Shown in pieces: positions 41,553 to 50,422 of a stretch of 64,000 nt of DNA (position 1 is its first letter; each line of letters starts with the position of its first letter). The stretch lies in contig NC_007513.1 in the NCBI RefSeq assembly GCF_000012505.1, positions 930,001 through 994,000 on the forward strand, read 5' to 3'. The notes beneath the pieces are model-generated. The model saw nothing but the letters and a program-made list of their open reading frames with translations, ran no database searches and was not told the origin of the DNA. The stretch is from Synechococcus sp. CC9902 (GTDB taxonomy: Bacteria > Cyanobacteriota > Cyanobacteriia > PCC-6307 > Cyanobiaceae). Both the position numbers and the translations under genes were made by a program.

Positions 41553-42983
41553 CTAAGGAGTCTTGTTTGGTTGAAGCTCCTTCTGAGGAGTGAGCGTTGA
41601 CAAAATCGAGGCTCCAAATTTATTGGGATTGAAGCTGCTTCGTTTCGGAGTTTGTCCTAACCGGACAATCACTGTTTTGAAGCTGGGTACGACAAGGATG
41701 AGCTGTCCTTCATATCCTTCCGCTGAGTAACTGTTTCTTGGTAAGTCCGGCCTGCGGCGTTTAGAGCTCAGCCACCAATGAGCTCCGTATCTTTTTTTTG
41801 ATCCTTTGGATGCAGTTACAGCATGCTGAACCCAGCTTTTAGGAATTATTTGTTGATCATTCCATGCCCCTTGATTAAGATATAGCAAGCCAAATCGAGC
41901 CCAGTCTCTGGCGCTAGCCCATCCAAGAGATGACGCTACGAAATTTCCTGACGCGTCTGTTTCTAGGTAAGCCGATTTCATTCCTATCGGTTTAAATAGT
42001 TCTTCGTAGGGATAGCTCCAGTAAATGGGATCATTGTTAATCGCTAAACGTAATCCTCGGCTAATAATGTTAGTTGTTCCTGATGAATACGACCAATCTC
42101 GCCCCATTCTTCCAGTTATTGGTTGTCCAGTCGCGAATGTTGCTGTGTTGGCTTCTTGAGTGAGCATTTGCACTACGTCTGAATCCAAGCTTCGTGTGCG
42201 TTCGTCAAAGTTCAAGCCGCTATTCATCCTTAAGAGATGATCCAATGTGATTTTTTGGCGCGCATCGTAGTCGTTGCTCCATTCCGGCAACGACAAGGGT
42301 GCATTAAGCCGCAATTGACCATTTTTAACGGCAATTCCAATCAGCGCATGGGTGATGCTTTTGGTCATCGACCAACCGATTAATGGCATAACCGGTGTGA
42401 TGCCAGGCGCATAGCGCTCAGCAATGACCCAACCGTCTTGCACCACAACAATCGCGCGGGTTCGTTTTGGTGCCGAAGGTTGCGAGTCGTGGAAGGCCTC
42501 GCTGATGGCTGCTTCTAATTCTTTTCGGTTAATCCTGGGAGGTGTGTCTGATGCGTCGGGTGAAATTTTCCAGGGTGTTGGTATTGCTTTTGCTTTTGAA
42601 ACTTGACTTCTTGTTTGATTGGGTAGTTTGACAACTTCGCTGTTGGTAATCGCTTGACTACAACCAAGATTTCCCTGCCGAACAGCTTTGCCTCGCACAA
42701 GTCCAAGGAAAGCCCAAGCGTGAACGACTCCACGAGTTGCATCGATTTGGGTTTGGATCAGGCCTTGCGCAAGGGCTAGTTCTTCTCTTTTGAGCCTGTT
42801 TTCATCCATTCCGGCCATCAAAACGCCAGAGCAGAGCATCTTTGCGCTGTAAGCCGTACCTGCCCGGGCCAAGTTGAACGTTTTGTGGGCGTAAGGCAGG
42901 GTCAAGCCCGCAGCAGCCAAAACAACGAAGAAGCCTCCAAGAGTTCTCCCGTGCATCGTTTGACCAAACAACCGTGGCAACAT
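41553..42983 (-). CDS. Serine hydrolase of the beta-lactamase class C / 6-aminohexanoate-dimer hydrolase type
   Basis: 476 residues from the ATG at 42983, the first start after the terminator of the upstream gene. A hydrophobic N-terminal anchor (LGGFFVVLAAAGLTLPYA) targets it to membrane or periplasm. The catalytic Ser-x2-Lys is in IGWSMTKSITHALIGIA, the Tyr motif is RDWSYSSGTTN (Tyr-Ser-Ser in place of Tyr-x-Asn), and HWW is at GAHWWLSSKRRR in place of the usual KTG. Wider match is to esterase/NylB-like enzymes, not true beta-lactamases. GGAGG lies only 2 bases before the ATG, so the adjacent TTG may be the real start. Confidence 0.88.
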   Translation of the reverse strand: MLPRLFGQTMHGRTLGGFFVVLAAAGLTLPYAHKTFNLARAGTAYSAKMLCSGVLMAGMDENRLKREELALAQGLIQTQIDATRGVVHAWAFLGLVRGKAVRQGNLGCSQAITNSEVVKLPNQTRSQVSKAKAIPTPWKISPDASDTPPRINRKELEAAISEAFHDSQPSAPKRTRAIVVVQDGWVIAERYAPGITPVMPLIGWSMTKSITHALIGIAVKNGQLRLNAPLSLPEWSNDYDARQKITLDHLLRMNSGLNFDERTRSLDSDVVQMLTQEANTATFATGQPITGRMGRDWSYSSGTTNIISRGLRLAINNDPIYWSYPYEELFKPIGMKSAYLETDASGNFVASSLGWASARDWARFGLLYLNQGAWNDQQIIPKSWVQHAVTASKGSKKRYGAHWWLSSKRRRPDLPRNSYSAEGYEGQLILVVPSFKTVIVRLGQTPKRSSFNPNKFGASILSTLTPQKELQPNKTP

Positions 42984-42994
42984 CGCCTCCGCAC

Positions 42995-43022
42995 AAAAAA
43001 GGCGGGAGTTACCTCCCGCCTT
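42995..43022 (-). terminator. Rho-independent terminator of the DUF4278 gene
   Basis: On the minus strand GGCGGGAG, four-base loop, CTCCCGCC, then a run of six T. Perfect 8-pair stem. It lies 22 bases after the DUF4278 stop. Confidence 0.92.
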
Positions 43023-43043
43023 CATCATCGTCTTGATCTAGAT

Positions 43044-43289
43044 CTAGTAGACGCCGTAGCTCACTCCGCGGTAACGAAGATTGCGTCCGCCAGTGGCTTC
43101 TTGTTGTTGCCCAATTGCTTCGTAGGCAATGCCCCGATACCGCAATTGTGATTTGTTGGATCGGACTAATGGTGTGTGCTGGTTGTCGGTGTAATCAGCA
43201 TTCCGAAAAGCACGGACCATTGCGGAACGTGCAAGGTCAACGGCCCGACTTTTCACGGCGCGGGCTTTGATCAGTTGAAGCGTGTTCAT
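43044..43289 (-). CDS. DUF4278 protein with twin RYRG-x-x-Y motifs
   Basis: 81 residues from the ATG at 43289, preceded by AAGGAG. The N-terminal 45 residues are basic and helical (MNTLQLIKARAVKSRAVDLA). The C-terminal half has two copies of LRYRGxxY: QLRYRGIAYEAIG and NLRYRGVSYGVY, the DUF4278 signature of cyanobacterial small proteins. Function unknown. A strong terminator follows. Confidence 0.85.
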   Translation of the reverse strand: MNTLQLIKARAVKSRAVDLARSAMVRAFRNADYTDNQHTPLVRSNKSQLRYRGIAYEAIGQQQEATGGRNLRYRGVSYGVY

Positions 43290-43572
43290 AAAACACTCCT
43301 TCATTGCCCACGCCCCCGTTGCTTGGCATGGGTCTGACTGCAGCTTCGATTGGAAGCTCAACGTGGACCAAGAATACCACTTCTGTATCAACTGCTACTG
43401 AACTTAATCTTTCATGACGTGCTCCGTTGGTCAGGCCTTCAGGTGGCTTTGAGAGGAGATCGGTTGCATGAAACCACGTTGTTGCGTTGTCCAGCTTCAG
43501 GGATCCGTCTGATCGATCACATCGCAGACCATCGACCGCTGTTAAAACGATCTCATCCGAAGTCTCAGCCCC

Positions 43573-43890
43573 ATGCAGCACTACCTCATTGTCTGGAACT
43601 TCCCAACAGTGAAGGGGTCTTGGGAAGCCTGCCCTTCATTTGCTGGATACATCAATTCGGGAGGGCCCGGCGATCACTTCGAAGGTTTTGAACTGAAATA
43701 CCGCGTTTGTGATCCAATCGGTGGAAAAGGAATGGCGATTGCGGTGGCTGCAGACATCGGCAAAGTGTGGGCCCATCTCGCACCTTGGATCGAAGGCTTT
43801 GGTATCCATTTCGATGTCACCCCGGTTGTGTCCGATGCAGAGTTCGCTGCCATGTGGCCTGGCGTGCAGGCATCTGCAGCGTCTGCCTGA
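43573..43890 (+). CDS. Small conserved hypothetical protein (DUF3303-like)
   Basis: 105 residues. MQHYLIVWNFPTVKGSWEAC begins as in small ferredoxin-fold proteins; FELKYRVCDPIGGKGMAIAV and VWAHLAPWIEGFGIHFDVTP match the strand-helix-strand pattern of DUF3303. Function unknown. 62 bases from the downstream secreted cupin. Confidence 0.7.
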   Translation: MQHYLIVWNFPTVKGSWEACPSFAGYINSGGPGDHFEGFELKYRVCDPIGGKGMAIAVAADIGKVWAHLAPWIEGFGIHFDVTPVVSDAEFAAMWPGVQASAASA

Positions 43891-43952
43891 TCGTCTGAAT
43901 AACATCCATTGGTTCACTGTTGAAGTCTGATGGCAACGATTGGAGACCAATC

Positions 43953-44381
43953 ATGATTTTGAAGACAGTTGGAATTGCTTTTTCTGTGCTGTTGTGTTCA
44001 AGCCATGCTTTGGCAACACCACAGCCCATGATTGAGGAGCTTTTTACCGCAAGTCGAACTCCTGGCGGCCAGGTTGTTTCGTATCCAGAAGGCACCCCCG
44101 AAATGCGGGTGTATCGGATCACGATTCCTGTTGGTGCCAAAATTCCCTTGCACATTCATCCATCACCCGTGGTGGTTGTCGTTGAGAAGGGGCGTCTCAG
44201 CAACGTTCGCATCATTGATGGTGTTGAAGTCTCTGAAACCCTTGAGTCAGGTGAGGGTTTTCTGGAGGGCCATCCAGCAGAACCGCACTACGTCATCAAT
44301 AGAGGTAAGAGGCCGGTTGTGAGCTTGGTCACCTTTGCGAGTGTCGAAGGCATGCCGAATCAAATTCAATTGAGGCCTTAG
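43953..44381 (+). CDS. Secreted cupin
   Basis: 142 residues from the ATG at 43953 (MILKTVGIAFSVLLCSSHAL), with a signal peptide cleaved near ALATPQ. The single cupin barrel carries IPLHIHPSPVVVVVEKGRLS (two His) and EGHPAEPHYVINRGKRPVVS (His), a plausible metal site. Periplasmic; substrate unknown. Likely cotranscribed with the DUF3303-like gene. Confidence 0.8.
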   Translation: MILKTVGIAFSVLLCSSHALATPQPMIEELFTASRTPGGQVVSYPEGTPEMRVYRITIPVGAKIPLHIHPSPVVVVVEKGRLSNVRIIDGVEVSETLESGEGFLEGHPAEPHYVINRGKRPVVSLVTFASVEGMPNQIQLRP

Positions 44382-44785
44382 CCTTGGAGGAATCAGGGTT
44401 GTCTGGATAAGTTGTCGGATTATTCGCAGTTGATTAAAAGACAAGTACTGAACGTACTTGACTCGTTATTTCGATAATGATTAACATGGCGCTTCTCATT
44501 CACCAGTGCTCATCTAGCTTCTTATTGATAAAAGATTACTAAACCAAGTATGCAATAGTCTTTGGTGATCTGGATTGTATTAAAGTTAGAAATGATCAAT
44601 ACTGTGGTTTAATGATTCCTCCGGAGTTCTGTATATTTGAACTGATAGATCGATGTTTGCATGAATTAGCAATGTTAAATCGTTGTGAGATTCATAATGT
44701 CTGCTTATTTATGAATTCCCCGTCGTTACGCCGATTGGTAGCGAATGAGCCTGTTGCATTTTCTTGAGCTGTATATAACCAAGGA
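44382..44785. other. AT-rich gap with a Fur-box-like element
   Basis: No gene seen. GATAATGATTAACAT at 44473-44487 matches 13 of 15 positions of the first part of the Fur consensus (GATAATGATAATCATTATC). It begins the AT-rich island that includes the hli, linker and IsiA/Pcb genes, but no gene start is adjacent to it, so regulatory relevance is unproven. Confidence 0.35.
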
Positions 44786-44917
44786 ATGGAGACACCAACC
44801 TGGCTTTTTACAGTCGAGCTTGTCTATTCGGTTGTTGCCGTGATGGGCTTTGTCCAGCTTGCTGGTGTGTTATCTCGTCGCTCTAGGCGTGCCAAGTTTC
44901 GTAGGCGTAAGTCCTAA
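44786..44917 (+). CDS. 43-residue single-helix membrane protein with basic tail
   Basis: ATG at 44786. Helix TVELVYSVVAVMGFVQLAGV then a very basic tail LSRRSRRAKFRRRKS. The AAGGA immediately before the ATG is too close to be a normal ribosome-binding site. Function unknown. Confidence 0.55.
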   Translation: METPTWLFTVELVYSVVAVMGFVQLAGVLSRRSRRAKFRRRKS

Positions 44918-45160
44918 TCGTTGACGCTAAGACGTTTGAATCCGTTTCTTTGGCGACGCTACAGAAAGATCTAATTCTCAATCATCAACTTTTAATTTCA
45001 ACTTTTTTCTAAACACTCTTCTGATCAGGCGAGTATCCGGTATGCAGAAGCAGTAGCGATGCTAGAAATTGCCTGAAGAATTTGTAGATCTCTTGTTCTA
45101 TTAAATGACCATTTGCCAAAGTATGGGTGATTATACTAAATCAACTTTATTGATTCATAC

Positions 45161-45454
45161 TTACCATAATTCTTCTTCGCACTCTGTTTTTATCGTCAGA
45201 TTTGAGGTTGCGTAAGCTACGCAGAGTAATGAATAGCCTTGCTCGATTTGATCATCATCCAAAAAGCTTTGATCGGATTGATCGACTGTACCTTCTAATA
45301 TTTTTCCAACACATGAGCTACAAGCCCCAGCCCTGCATGAATATGCCATATCGAATCCCGCTTGTTCTGCAGCATCAAGGATATATTCATCATCCTGACA
45401 TTCAAATATTTGCAATCCCTTTGGTGTGTGCATTGTGATCTTAAAAGCAGACAT
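45161..45454 (-). CDS. Plant-type [2Fe-2S] ferredoxin, divergent paralog
   Basis: 97 residues from the ATG at 45454. Electron carrier with a single 2Fe-2S cluster: [13 protein letters not shown] (Cys-x4-Cys-x2-Cys) and LLCVAYA (fourth Cys 29 residues later), plus [17 protein letters not shown] as in PetF. It differs from the petF at 53715 in its N terminus ([20 protein letters not shown]) and its AT-rich codon use. Cyanobacteria carry several ferredoxins with different partners; the partner here is unknown. Stands alone. Confidence 0.92.
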   Translation of the reverse strand: MSAFKITMHTPKGLQIFECQDDEYILDAAEQAGFDMAYSCRAGACSSCVGKILEGTVDQSDQSFLDDDQIEQGYSLLCVAYATSNLTIKTECEEELW

Positions 45455-45684
45455 CATTAACTACAATCCACGTAATTATTGTTGCGCAATAATGATCTTG
45501 TGATAAGTATGCTACTCATTGCACGGTATTTTTATACGACTCTGAGTCGTATTCTTAATATTTAGCCGCCAAGACTAAGTGTATCGTTTGATGTATTATC
45601 TTGCTCTTTATTGGCGCTAGCTTGTATGAATTGGCCAGGCTTTCGGCTGGATCAAATTAATGTGTAAATAGATTAGAATTAGTT

Positions 45685-45909
45685 TTGACCATTTCAAATC
45701 CCATTTCGCATCACTTAGGTCCAATAAAGGGCTGGAGATACAAAAGACTGCACATAGCAGTCGCCTTGAGAAAGCAAGGCTGGTCATATACGAAAATAGC
45801 AGATTATTTATTTATGACACCCAAAACAATTATGCGAGATATAAAATGTCTTGCTATCCAGGCGCATTGCAGTAAAAAATACAAGTTTCACTCAAGGCTT
45901 GAGGCATGA
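45685..45909 (+). CDS. Small helix-turn-helix protein
   Basis: 74 residues with a TTG start at 45685. LHIAVALRKQGWSYTKIADY then LFMTPKTIMRDIKCLA reads as a helix-turn-helix of the sigma-region-4/MarR-like sort found in small transcription factors and inverted-repeat binding proteins. The C terminus is basic. It could regulate genes in the surrounding AT-rich region, but this is inference. Confidence 0.6.
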   Translation: MTISNPISHHLGPIKGWRYKRLHIAVALRKQGWSYTKIADYLFMTPKTIMRDIKCLAIQAHCSKKYKFHSRLEA

Positions 45910-46133
45910 CTGAAACTCTGCCAAACACTTTTTAACTACAAAGAGTGATTCTCAAGTAATTGGGCGGTCAATCCGATCAATTCATATCCGTTATCTCACA
46001 CGGTAATGACGTTGCACAAAGGAGGATGTAAAGAAATTCATCTGCAATTAAATGTATTTCTCAAGTCGACGCAATACAAACTAACTATTACTATTGGGAG
46101 TGCAGTGTTAATAGCTAAATGCAGTGACTTCCT

Positions 46134-46163
46134 AAAAAAAAGCGACCCAATTGATTGGGTCGC
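46134..46163 (-). terminator. Rho-independent terminator
   Basis: GCGACCCAA at 46142-46150, four-base loop, TTGGGTCGC at 46155-46163, perfect 9-pair stem. On the minus strand it is followed by seven T. It lies 118 bases after the hli partner gene and probably ends that transcript. Confidence 0.85.
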
Positions 46164-46281
46164 ATACGATGAAAGATTGCAGATTGATTAGCTTGTTAAG
46201 CTTTCTTCAAATCAAAACCTAAATCAGGTTACTTCGAAGAGTGCGCTTTGAGTATCAGCCAGTGCTTTTCAGAGGAAACGC

Positions 46282-46434
46282 CTAGAAGTAGTTGTTCATG
46301 GCCTGAATCGATGCCCAAAGATAGTGACCAACCGTGTTGGCTCCCACCCCAAGTGCTGCGATGAAAGATCCAAAGAAAAAGAGTCGGTAATAGCCAGCAC
46401 TGTTATCTGGTGCCCAAACGTCGGGATCCTGCAT
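46282..46434 (-). CDS. 50-residue single-helix protein coupled to hli
   Basis: ATG at 46432-46434, 4 bases after the hli stop, stop TAG 46282-46284. N-terminal polar segment MQDPDVWAPDNSAGYYRLFF, membrane helix FFGSFIAALGVGANTVGHYL, then WASIQAMNNYF. The AxN-like GANTVGH and the pairing with hli suggest a pigment-protein accessory peptide, but this is not proven; I do not recognise the family. Confidence 0.7.
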   Translation of the reverse strand: MQDPDVWAPDNSAGYYRLFFFGSFIAALGVGANTVGHYLWASIQAMNNYF

Positions 46435-46438
46435 GTAT

Positions 46439-46576
46439 TTACCCAAGTCCGATCTGATGCAGGATGCTTTGGCCAGTCAGCAGCTCAGTACCGAGGCCAA
46501 TGATGAAACCCATCATTGCCAGACGGCCATTCCATTGTTCGGCAAAAGAGGAGAAACCAAATTTTGCGTCATCCAT
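46439..46576 (-). CDS. High-light-inducible protein (Hlip)
   Basis: 45 residues. One-helix member of the chlorophyll-binding LHC superfamily: FAEQWNGRLAMMGFIIGLGT carries the signature E-x2-NGR-x-AM-x-GF (Glu and Asn/His chlorophyll ligands). It protects assembling photosystems under light or nutrient stress. The stop TAA is followed by 4 bases and the next ATG, so the two are cotranscribed. Location in the AT-rich island is typical of picocyanobacterial hli genes. Confidence 0.9.
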   Translation of the reverse strand: MDDAKFGFSSFAEQWNGRLAMMGFIIGLGTELLTGQSILHQIGLG

Positions 46577-47165
46577 GATTTAGAAGCATTTTCAACAATG
46601 TAACGGATTATGTCGTATGCCTGCGATCTGCTGTGATATCCGATACCAAGAGGTTGAAAAATCTAATATTCACGGCACATGCTTTAGATCGCTAAAAATC
46701 ATTGATCAGCTGGCATGAGACGTTAGATGCTTTTGTTCTACTCGGGTGTCCACAGCAACGAATACCAGGCAATCATCTCCCACCTGTATTTAATCTGTAT
46801 CCGCGAGCTTTAAGCACATATGTAACGCTTGTTGCGAGCGTTTATCACTCTTACTAAGCCTGTGATCGACCATTGTTAAATGGTCGTTCTTAGACGGGAT
46901 CGACAGGTCGCGAACACATCTCCCCCTGCTGGTGAATGTAGGGGTGGATGGGCCTGCAACGATGCAGATAGCTTTACAACAAACTTGATAACTCATTAAT
47001 TTATAGGACAAATAGTTAATGATTTTGTGCTTTGGCTTGTATCTAAGTAAATTATAAATTTAATTTCTAATTCTAGGAAGCTGCTCCTTGTAAAGCAAAC
47101 CTCAATTTTTATTTCTGCTGAATTCTGTGTGTTCTGATCTGTTGATACATTTGTAATGCTTAGGT

Positions 47166-47528
47166 TCAATAAATACCAATACTAGAAAAGAACCCCTTGC
47201 TGATAATAATTAGAACACAGATCGCCGTAAAGGCAATCAAATTTGCATTTACTAATCTGAAAACAATCGGACTTCGTTTGGCTTTGCGTCGATCTTCAAT
47301 GCTTTGCTCTAGATTTTCCCAATATCCATAGACAACTACTTTTTGTGGGCTGAGATTCTTGTCAAATGAAATCGAATTATATCCATTTTTATCAATTTGA
47401 CATTGTTGAAAATTGATCTTTTCTATCTCATTTAAAAATGTACCTGCAATCCAGGATGCATGCATTCTAATTCCTATCAAAACCCATATTGCAGCCGAGA
47501 ATCCGATAATGACGTTTAGAAAGTCCAT
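47166..47528 (-). CDS. Hypothetical membrane protein
   Basis: 120 residues. N-terminal helix (NVIIGFSAAIWVLIGIRM), a polar central loop of about 60 residues with Cys (FQQCQIDKNGYN) and a C-terminal helix (ANLIAFTAICVLIIISKGFF). AT-rich like its surroundings. Function unknown. Confidence 0.65.
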   Translation of the reverse strand: MDFLNVIIGFSAAIWVLIGIRMHASWIAGTFLNEIEKINFQQCQIDKNGYNSISFDKNLSPQKVVVYGYWENLEQSIEDRRKAKRSPIVFRLVNANLIAFTAICVLIIISKGFFSSIGIY

Positions 47529-47843
47529 AAATTAAATATTTTTAAAATACTAGTTCCTTTGTCATTCAAAATCAGAATCTATGCTATTTATTTATTTGTC
47601 AAATGACACACTATTTCGCTCAATATCTACATCAAGTGCAATCAGAAGATACGCGTTTTTTGCTATCAAAACCGAGGCTGGAAAAGCGATATTTTGCAAG
47701 TGGTTTATTTATTCATTGAATAATCTCAAAGTAGGAATCAAGTAATTAATAAAACCAATTGCAAAAAGCAATGTAATTAGCCTAACCGCATCAGTATTGA
47801 TCAGTAATTCTCAAACTGAACTCAAATCTAATTGGTTCTTTTT
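47529..47843. other. AT-rich gap without a gene
   Basis: About 315 bases with very high A+T and no open frame with start and plausible composition on either strand. Confidence 0.5.
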
Positions 47844-47951
47844 TTAAGGCTTAGATTCCGGTAAAGCTGTTATTTCATCTTTAGTATTTATCTTTGACTC
47901 AGCAGTCACTGGAGTATCTAAAGACTTCTTATTGTTAATGATCTTTTTCAT
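47844..47951 (-). CDS. 35-residue Lys/Ser/Thr-rich peptide coupled to the upstream gene
   Basis: ATG (47949-47951) overlaps the TGA of the 89-residue gene as ATGA. MKKIINNKKSLDTPVTAESK continues INTKDEITALPESKP. It repeats the low-complexity Lys/Ser/Thr style of the upstream product's tail. Possibly an extension of the same function; unknown. Confidence 0.5.
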   Translation of the reverse strand: MKKIINNKKSLDTPVTAESKINTKDEITALPESKP

Positions 47952-48217
47952 AGTTGTGTTTTTTCTATAGTTGCAGATTGTGACTTTGCTCCGCCCTTTT
48001 TAGACTCTGATTCCTTTTCTGAATCGATACTATATTTAGATTTAGAAGTTTCTATTGTAGGATCAGCTTTTTTAGGCTGTGCAGCTTTTTTAGGTTTGAA
48101 CTTCGAAGCGTCTAAATTCTTTTCTCCAAAAGTTTTGAAGCCTAGAAATATAAGACCTGCTGTAACAGGAATAGATGTGATTCCGCCTATAGCGATTTCG
48201 AAGCCGGTAAGTGCCAT
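47948..48217 (-). CDS. Membrane-anchored protein with Lys/Ser-rich tail
   Basis: 89 residues from the ATG at 48217 (MALTGFEIAIGGITSIPVTA). One helix (IAIGGITSIPVTAGLIFLGF) followed by a 60-residue Lys/Ser/Glu low-complexity tail. An ATG six codons upstream is possible. ATGA overlap with the next small gene. Divergent from the phycobilisome-linker gene at 48497. Confidence 0.6.
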   Translation of the reverse strand: MALTGFEIAIGGITSIPVTAGLIFLGFKTFGEKNLDASKFKPKKAAQPKKADPTIETSKSKYSIDSEKESESKKGGAKSQSATIEKTQL

Positions 48218-48496
48218 TGTTCTTTGTTGGATCATGGCAATTTACCATCTAGTATCGTTTCCAATGACAGAATTATATCGTCAAACATTTTGTATAAAAT
48301 AACCAGTCTAACTGTATATATAGGCATTGTATCTTCTCGATCCTTCCTAAAAATTTTCCCACTTTGCCAGTTGTTTTAGTATAAAATAAGACTTTTCTAT
48401 GTTCGCAACAGAAAGTGTAAGTGATATATATTCGCCTTTTATGATAAATATTGTCAGTCTCTCTCGCCTGGATGCGTAATCATAGGATATAGGTTG

Positions 48497-49261
48497 ATGT
48501 GTAATTGTATGAAAAATCTTTCATCAAGTAAAAGATTAGATTTCGACTATTTAACTCAGAATTCTCGCGTAGAAACAATCTATCCTTTCAGTATTGATTC
48601 TCGAAGAGAGATATCTGAGAATTCATCTGCTGAACTAATTGAAAAATGTTATCGACAAATATTTTTTCATTCAATGAATTCCGACCGTGATCTCTTCCTT
48701 GAGTCGCAGTTTAAAAGCGGCAGTATTGAAATAAGAGATTTCATTAGAGGATTACTGCTATCAGATCGTTTTTATCGAGGTTATGTTGCCTGCAATAATA
48801 ACGAACGACTTGTTGAACAGGTGATCGGTCGGGTTTTGGGGAGACCTATTTATAGCATTCGTGAAAGACTGTCTTGGTCTATTTTAATTGCAGATCGGGG
48901 ATTTACTTATTTCGTAGATACCATTTTAGAGAGCAATGAGTACATGCAGAGATTTGGATACGATGAAGTGCCGAGACAAGTCAATAGAATTCTGCCTGGC
49001 AAAGAAATAGGAGAGATGCCTATCTATCAGAGATTACCAAGGTATGGCGAGAGTTGGAGAAATCGTTTAATTAAAGATAACATGATGATGTCTATTGATT
49101 CTTTTAATGTTGCTAATAGGCCACGTACCAAAATTGATGATTTGATTTATAAAGAGCCAAAGGGACGAGCATTACTAATCTGGCGAATATCACTAACCGT
49201 TGGCATTGTTTCAAGCGTCATAATTGTACTGTCCATCTTTAATGCTATGTTTAATTCTTAA
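48497..49261 (+). CDS. CpcG-type phycobilisome linker with C-terminal membrane helix (CpcL-like)
   Basis: 254 residues. The phycobilisome linker domain spans about residues 25-185: LTQNSRV at its start, LIEKCYRQIFFHSMNSDRD, then GRVLGRPIYSIRERLSWSIL, ESNEYMQRFGYDEVPRQVNR and YQRLPRYGESWR at its end, the pattern of rod-core CpcG linkers. Uniquely, the C terminus ends with a hydrophobic helix (ALLIWRISLTVGIVSSVIIV, residues 224-244) instead of a core-binding domain. This is the layout of CpcL (CpcG2), which attaches phycobilisome rods to the membrane and to photosystem I. AT-rich, in the same island as hli and IsiA/Pcb. Start uncertain by a few codons (ATG at 48509 also possible). Confidence 0.88.
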   Translation: MCNCMKNLSSSKRLDFDYLTQNSRVETIYPFSIDSRREISENSSAELIEKCYRQIFFHSMNSDRDLFLESQFKSGSIEIRDFIRGLLLSDRFYRGYVACNNNERLVEQVIGRVLGRPIYSIRERLSWSILIADRGFTYFVDTILESNEYMQRFGYDEVPRQVNRILPGKEIGEMPIYQRLPRYGESWRNRLIKDNMMMSIDSFNVANRPRTKIDDLIYKEPKGRALLIWRISLTVGIVSSVIIVLSIFNAMFNS

Positions 49262-49499
49262 CGAGGAAACTATAGCAATTAAAATCTTGATTTCCCAAGA
49301 TAACCGCCAAGACAAAATTGGAATTAAAAAAAATTAATCATCTAATCAAGATCCTACGCCAAGCAACACTAAAGCTACAGAGGATAAACTTGAAGACCAT
49401 TGAATTGATTATTATTCATTTTCTAAAATAAGTAATAATCAATTATGTACGAAAATATGCATAGTGGGTATTATTTATCTTGGCGGGATAGCATGGTGA

Positions 49500-49637
49500 T
49501 TAGCGATAAAAATCCTCCCTTTTTAGTGGAGTTTTCCTGTCATTATTGCGGATATAGAAGAATATTGTGCCAGCCACAACAGCGAGTGGTATTGCTGTCA
49601 GCAACATCAGTAAAATTGCCGTGTAATCTTGGTACAT
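49500..49637 (-). CDS. 45-residue single-helix membrane peptide
   Basis: ATG at 49635-49637, stop TAA 49500-49502. YTAILLMLLTAIPLAVVAGT then IFFYIRNNDRKTPLKREDFY. Helix followed by a basic cytoplasmic tail, like small subunits of photosynthetic or NDH complexes; not assigned. Convergent with the linker gene, 240 bases away. Confidence 0.6.
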   Translation of the reverse strand: MYQDYTAILLMLLTAIPLAVVAGTIFFYIRNNDRKTPLKREDFYR

Positions 49638-49954
49638 GATGATCCTAATTTGTTAAAGTTTAATCCTTGGAAATTTTTATTCGTAGCCATTGATTCATTT
49701 GAGCAGCCGAAAAGACTCGCTCTTTTAATTTTATTGTCTCAAGGTAGATAGCATTTGACGATTGGTTAGGTTTCATTATGAATGTAAGGCCATGAATGAG
49801 TGCATACATTTACGTTGTGATCTTTAATGAATAGTTCACATAATGATTCCTTGGATTGATTTATGTTCGAAAGTCATGTGTTATGGATTTATCTTAGGTA
49901 TCATATTCTCCTTAATTGTTGATTATGAAATTGAGTAGCAGTTGAGGCTGTCCT

Positions 49955-50182
49955 TCACAGACTCGCTTTAGCTCTAGCAACACGACGGCCATCGAGAAAG
50001 GCTTCTAGGTCATGTTTCGCATTTCTCCAAGTTTTGAGACGTTCTAACGTTTGCTGTTCCATCCAATTTGCCTCTCCAGCAATCACACGAGCATAAAGTG
50101 CCCGCTCTGTTTTTGTTTCGAATCGAATCGTTCCACTGTCAAGTGGCTCATTAATGAAGTAATCCCAGTTCGGTTCAACCAT
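49955..50182 (-). CDS. Small hypothetical protein
   Basis: 75 residues from the ATG at 50182 (MVEPNWDYFINEPLDSGTIR). Then FETKTERALYARVIAGEANW, MEQQTLERLKTWRNAKHDLE and AFLDGRRVARAKASL. Compact helical protein, basic end. Function unknown. Confidence 0.65.
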   Translation of the reverse strand: MVEPNWDYFINEPLDSGTIRFETKTERALYARVIAGEANWMEQQTLERLKTWRNAKHDLEAFLDGRRVARAKASL

Positions 50183-50422
50183 CATGTTGAAAAGCTTCCT
50201 TCTCCATTTAACAAACTCTGGTGATTGGAGACTGTTGTATTACAAATGAGTCAGTGTTTTATATTTTACTGCTCAGCAGAAATTATTTTGCTGTACTGAA
50301 TGCTGTCTAAATTTGAATCATATCTTCCCCATGAAGGAACCTCAAAATTGCTCTATCTGTAGCTACGGATAAGGTTTATCACTTTCGATTGGTGATACTG
50401 GTAAATCATCTCGGAGTCGTTG

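Noticed and set aside
46006-46191. 61-codon plus-strand frame
   Set aside because: Contains the minus-strand hairpin terminator at 46134-46163.
46790-47011. 73-codon minus-strand frame
   Set aside because: Irregular composition with several Cys and no start signal; not conserved-looking.
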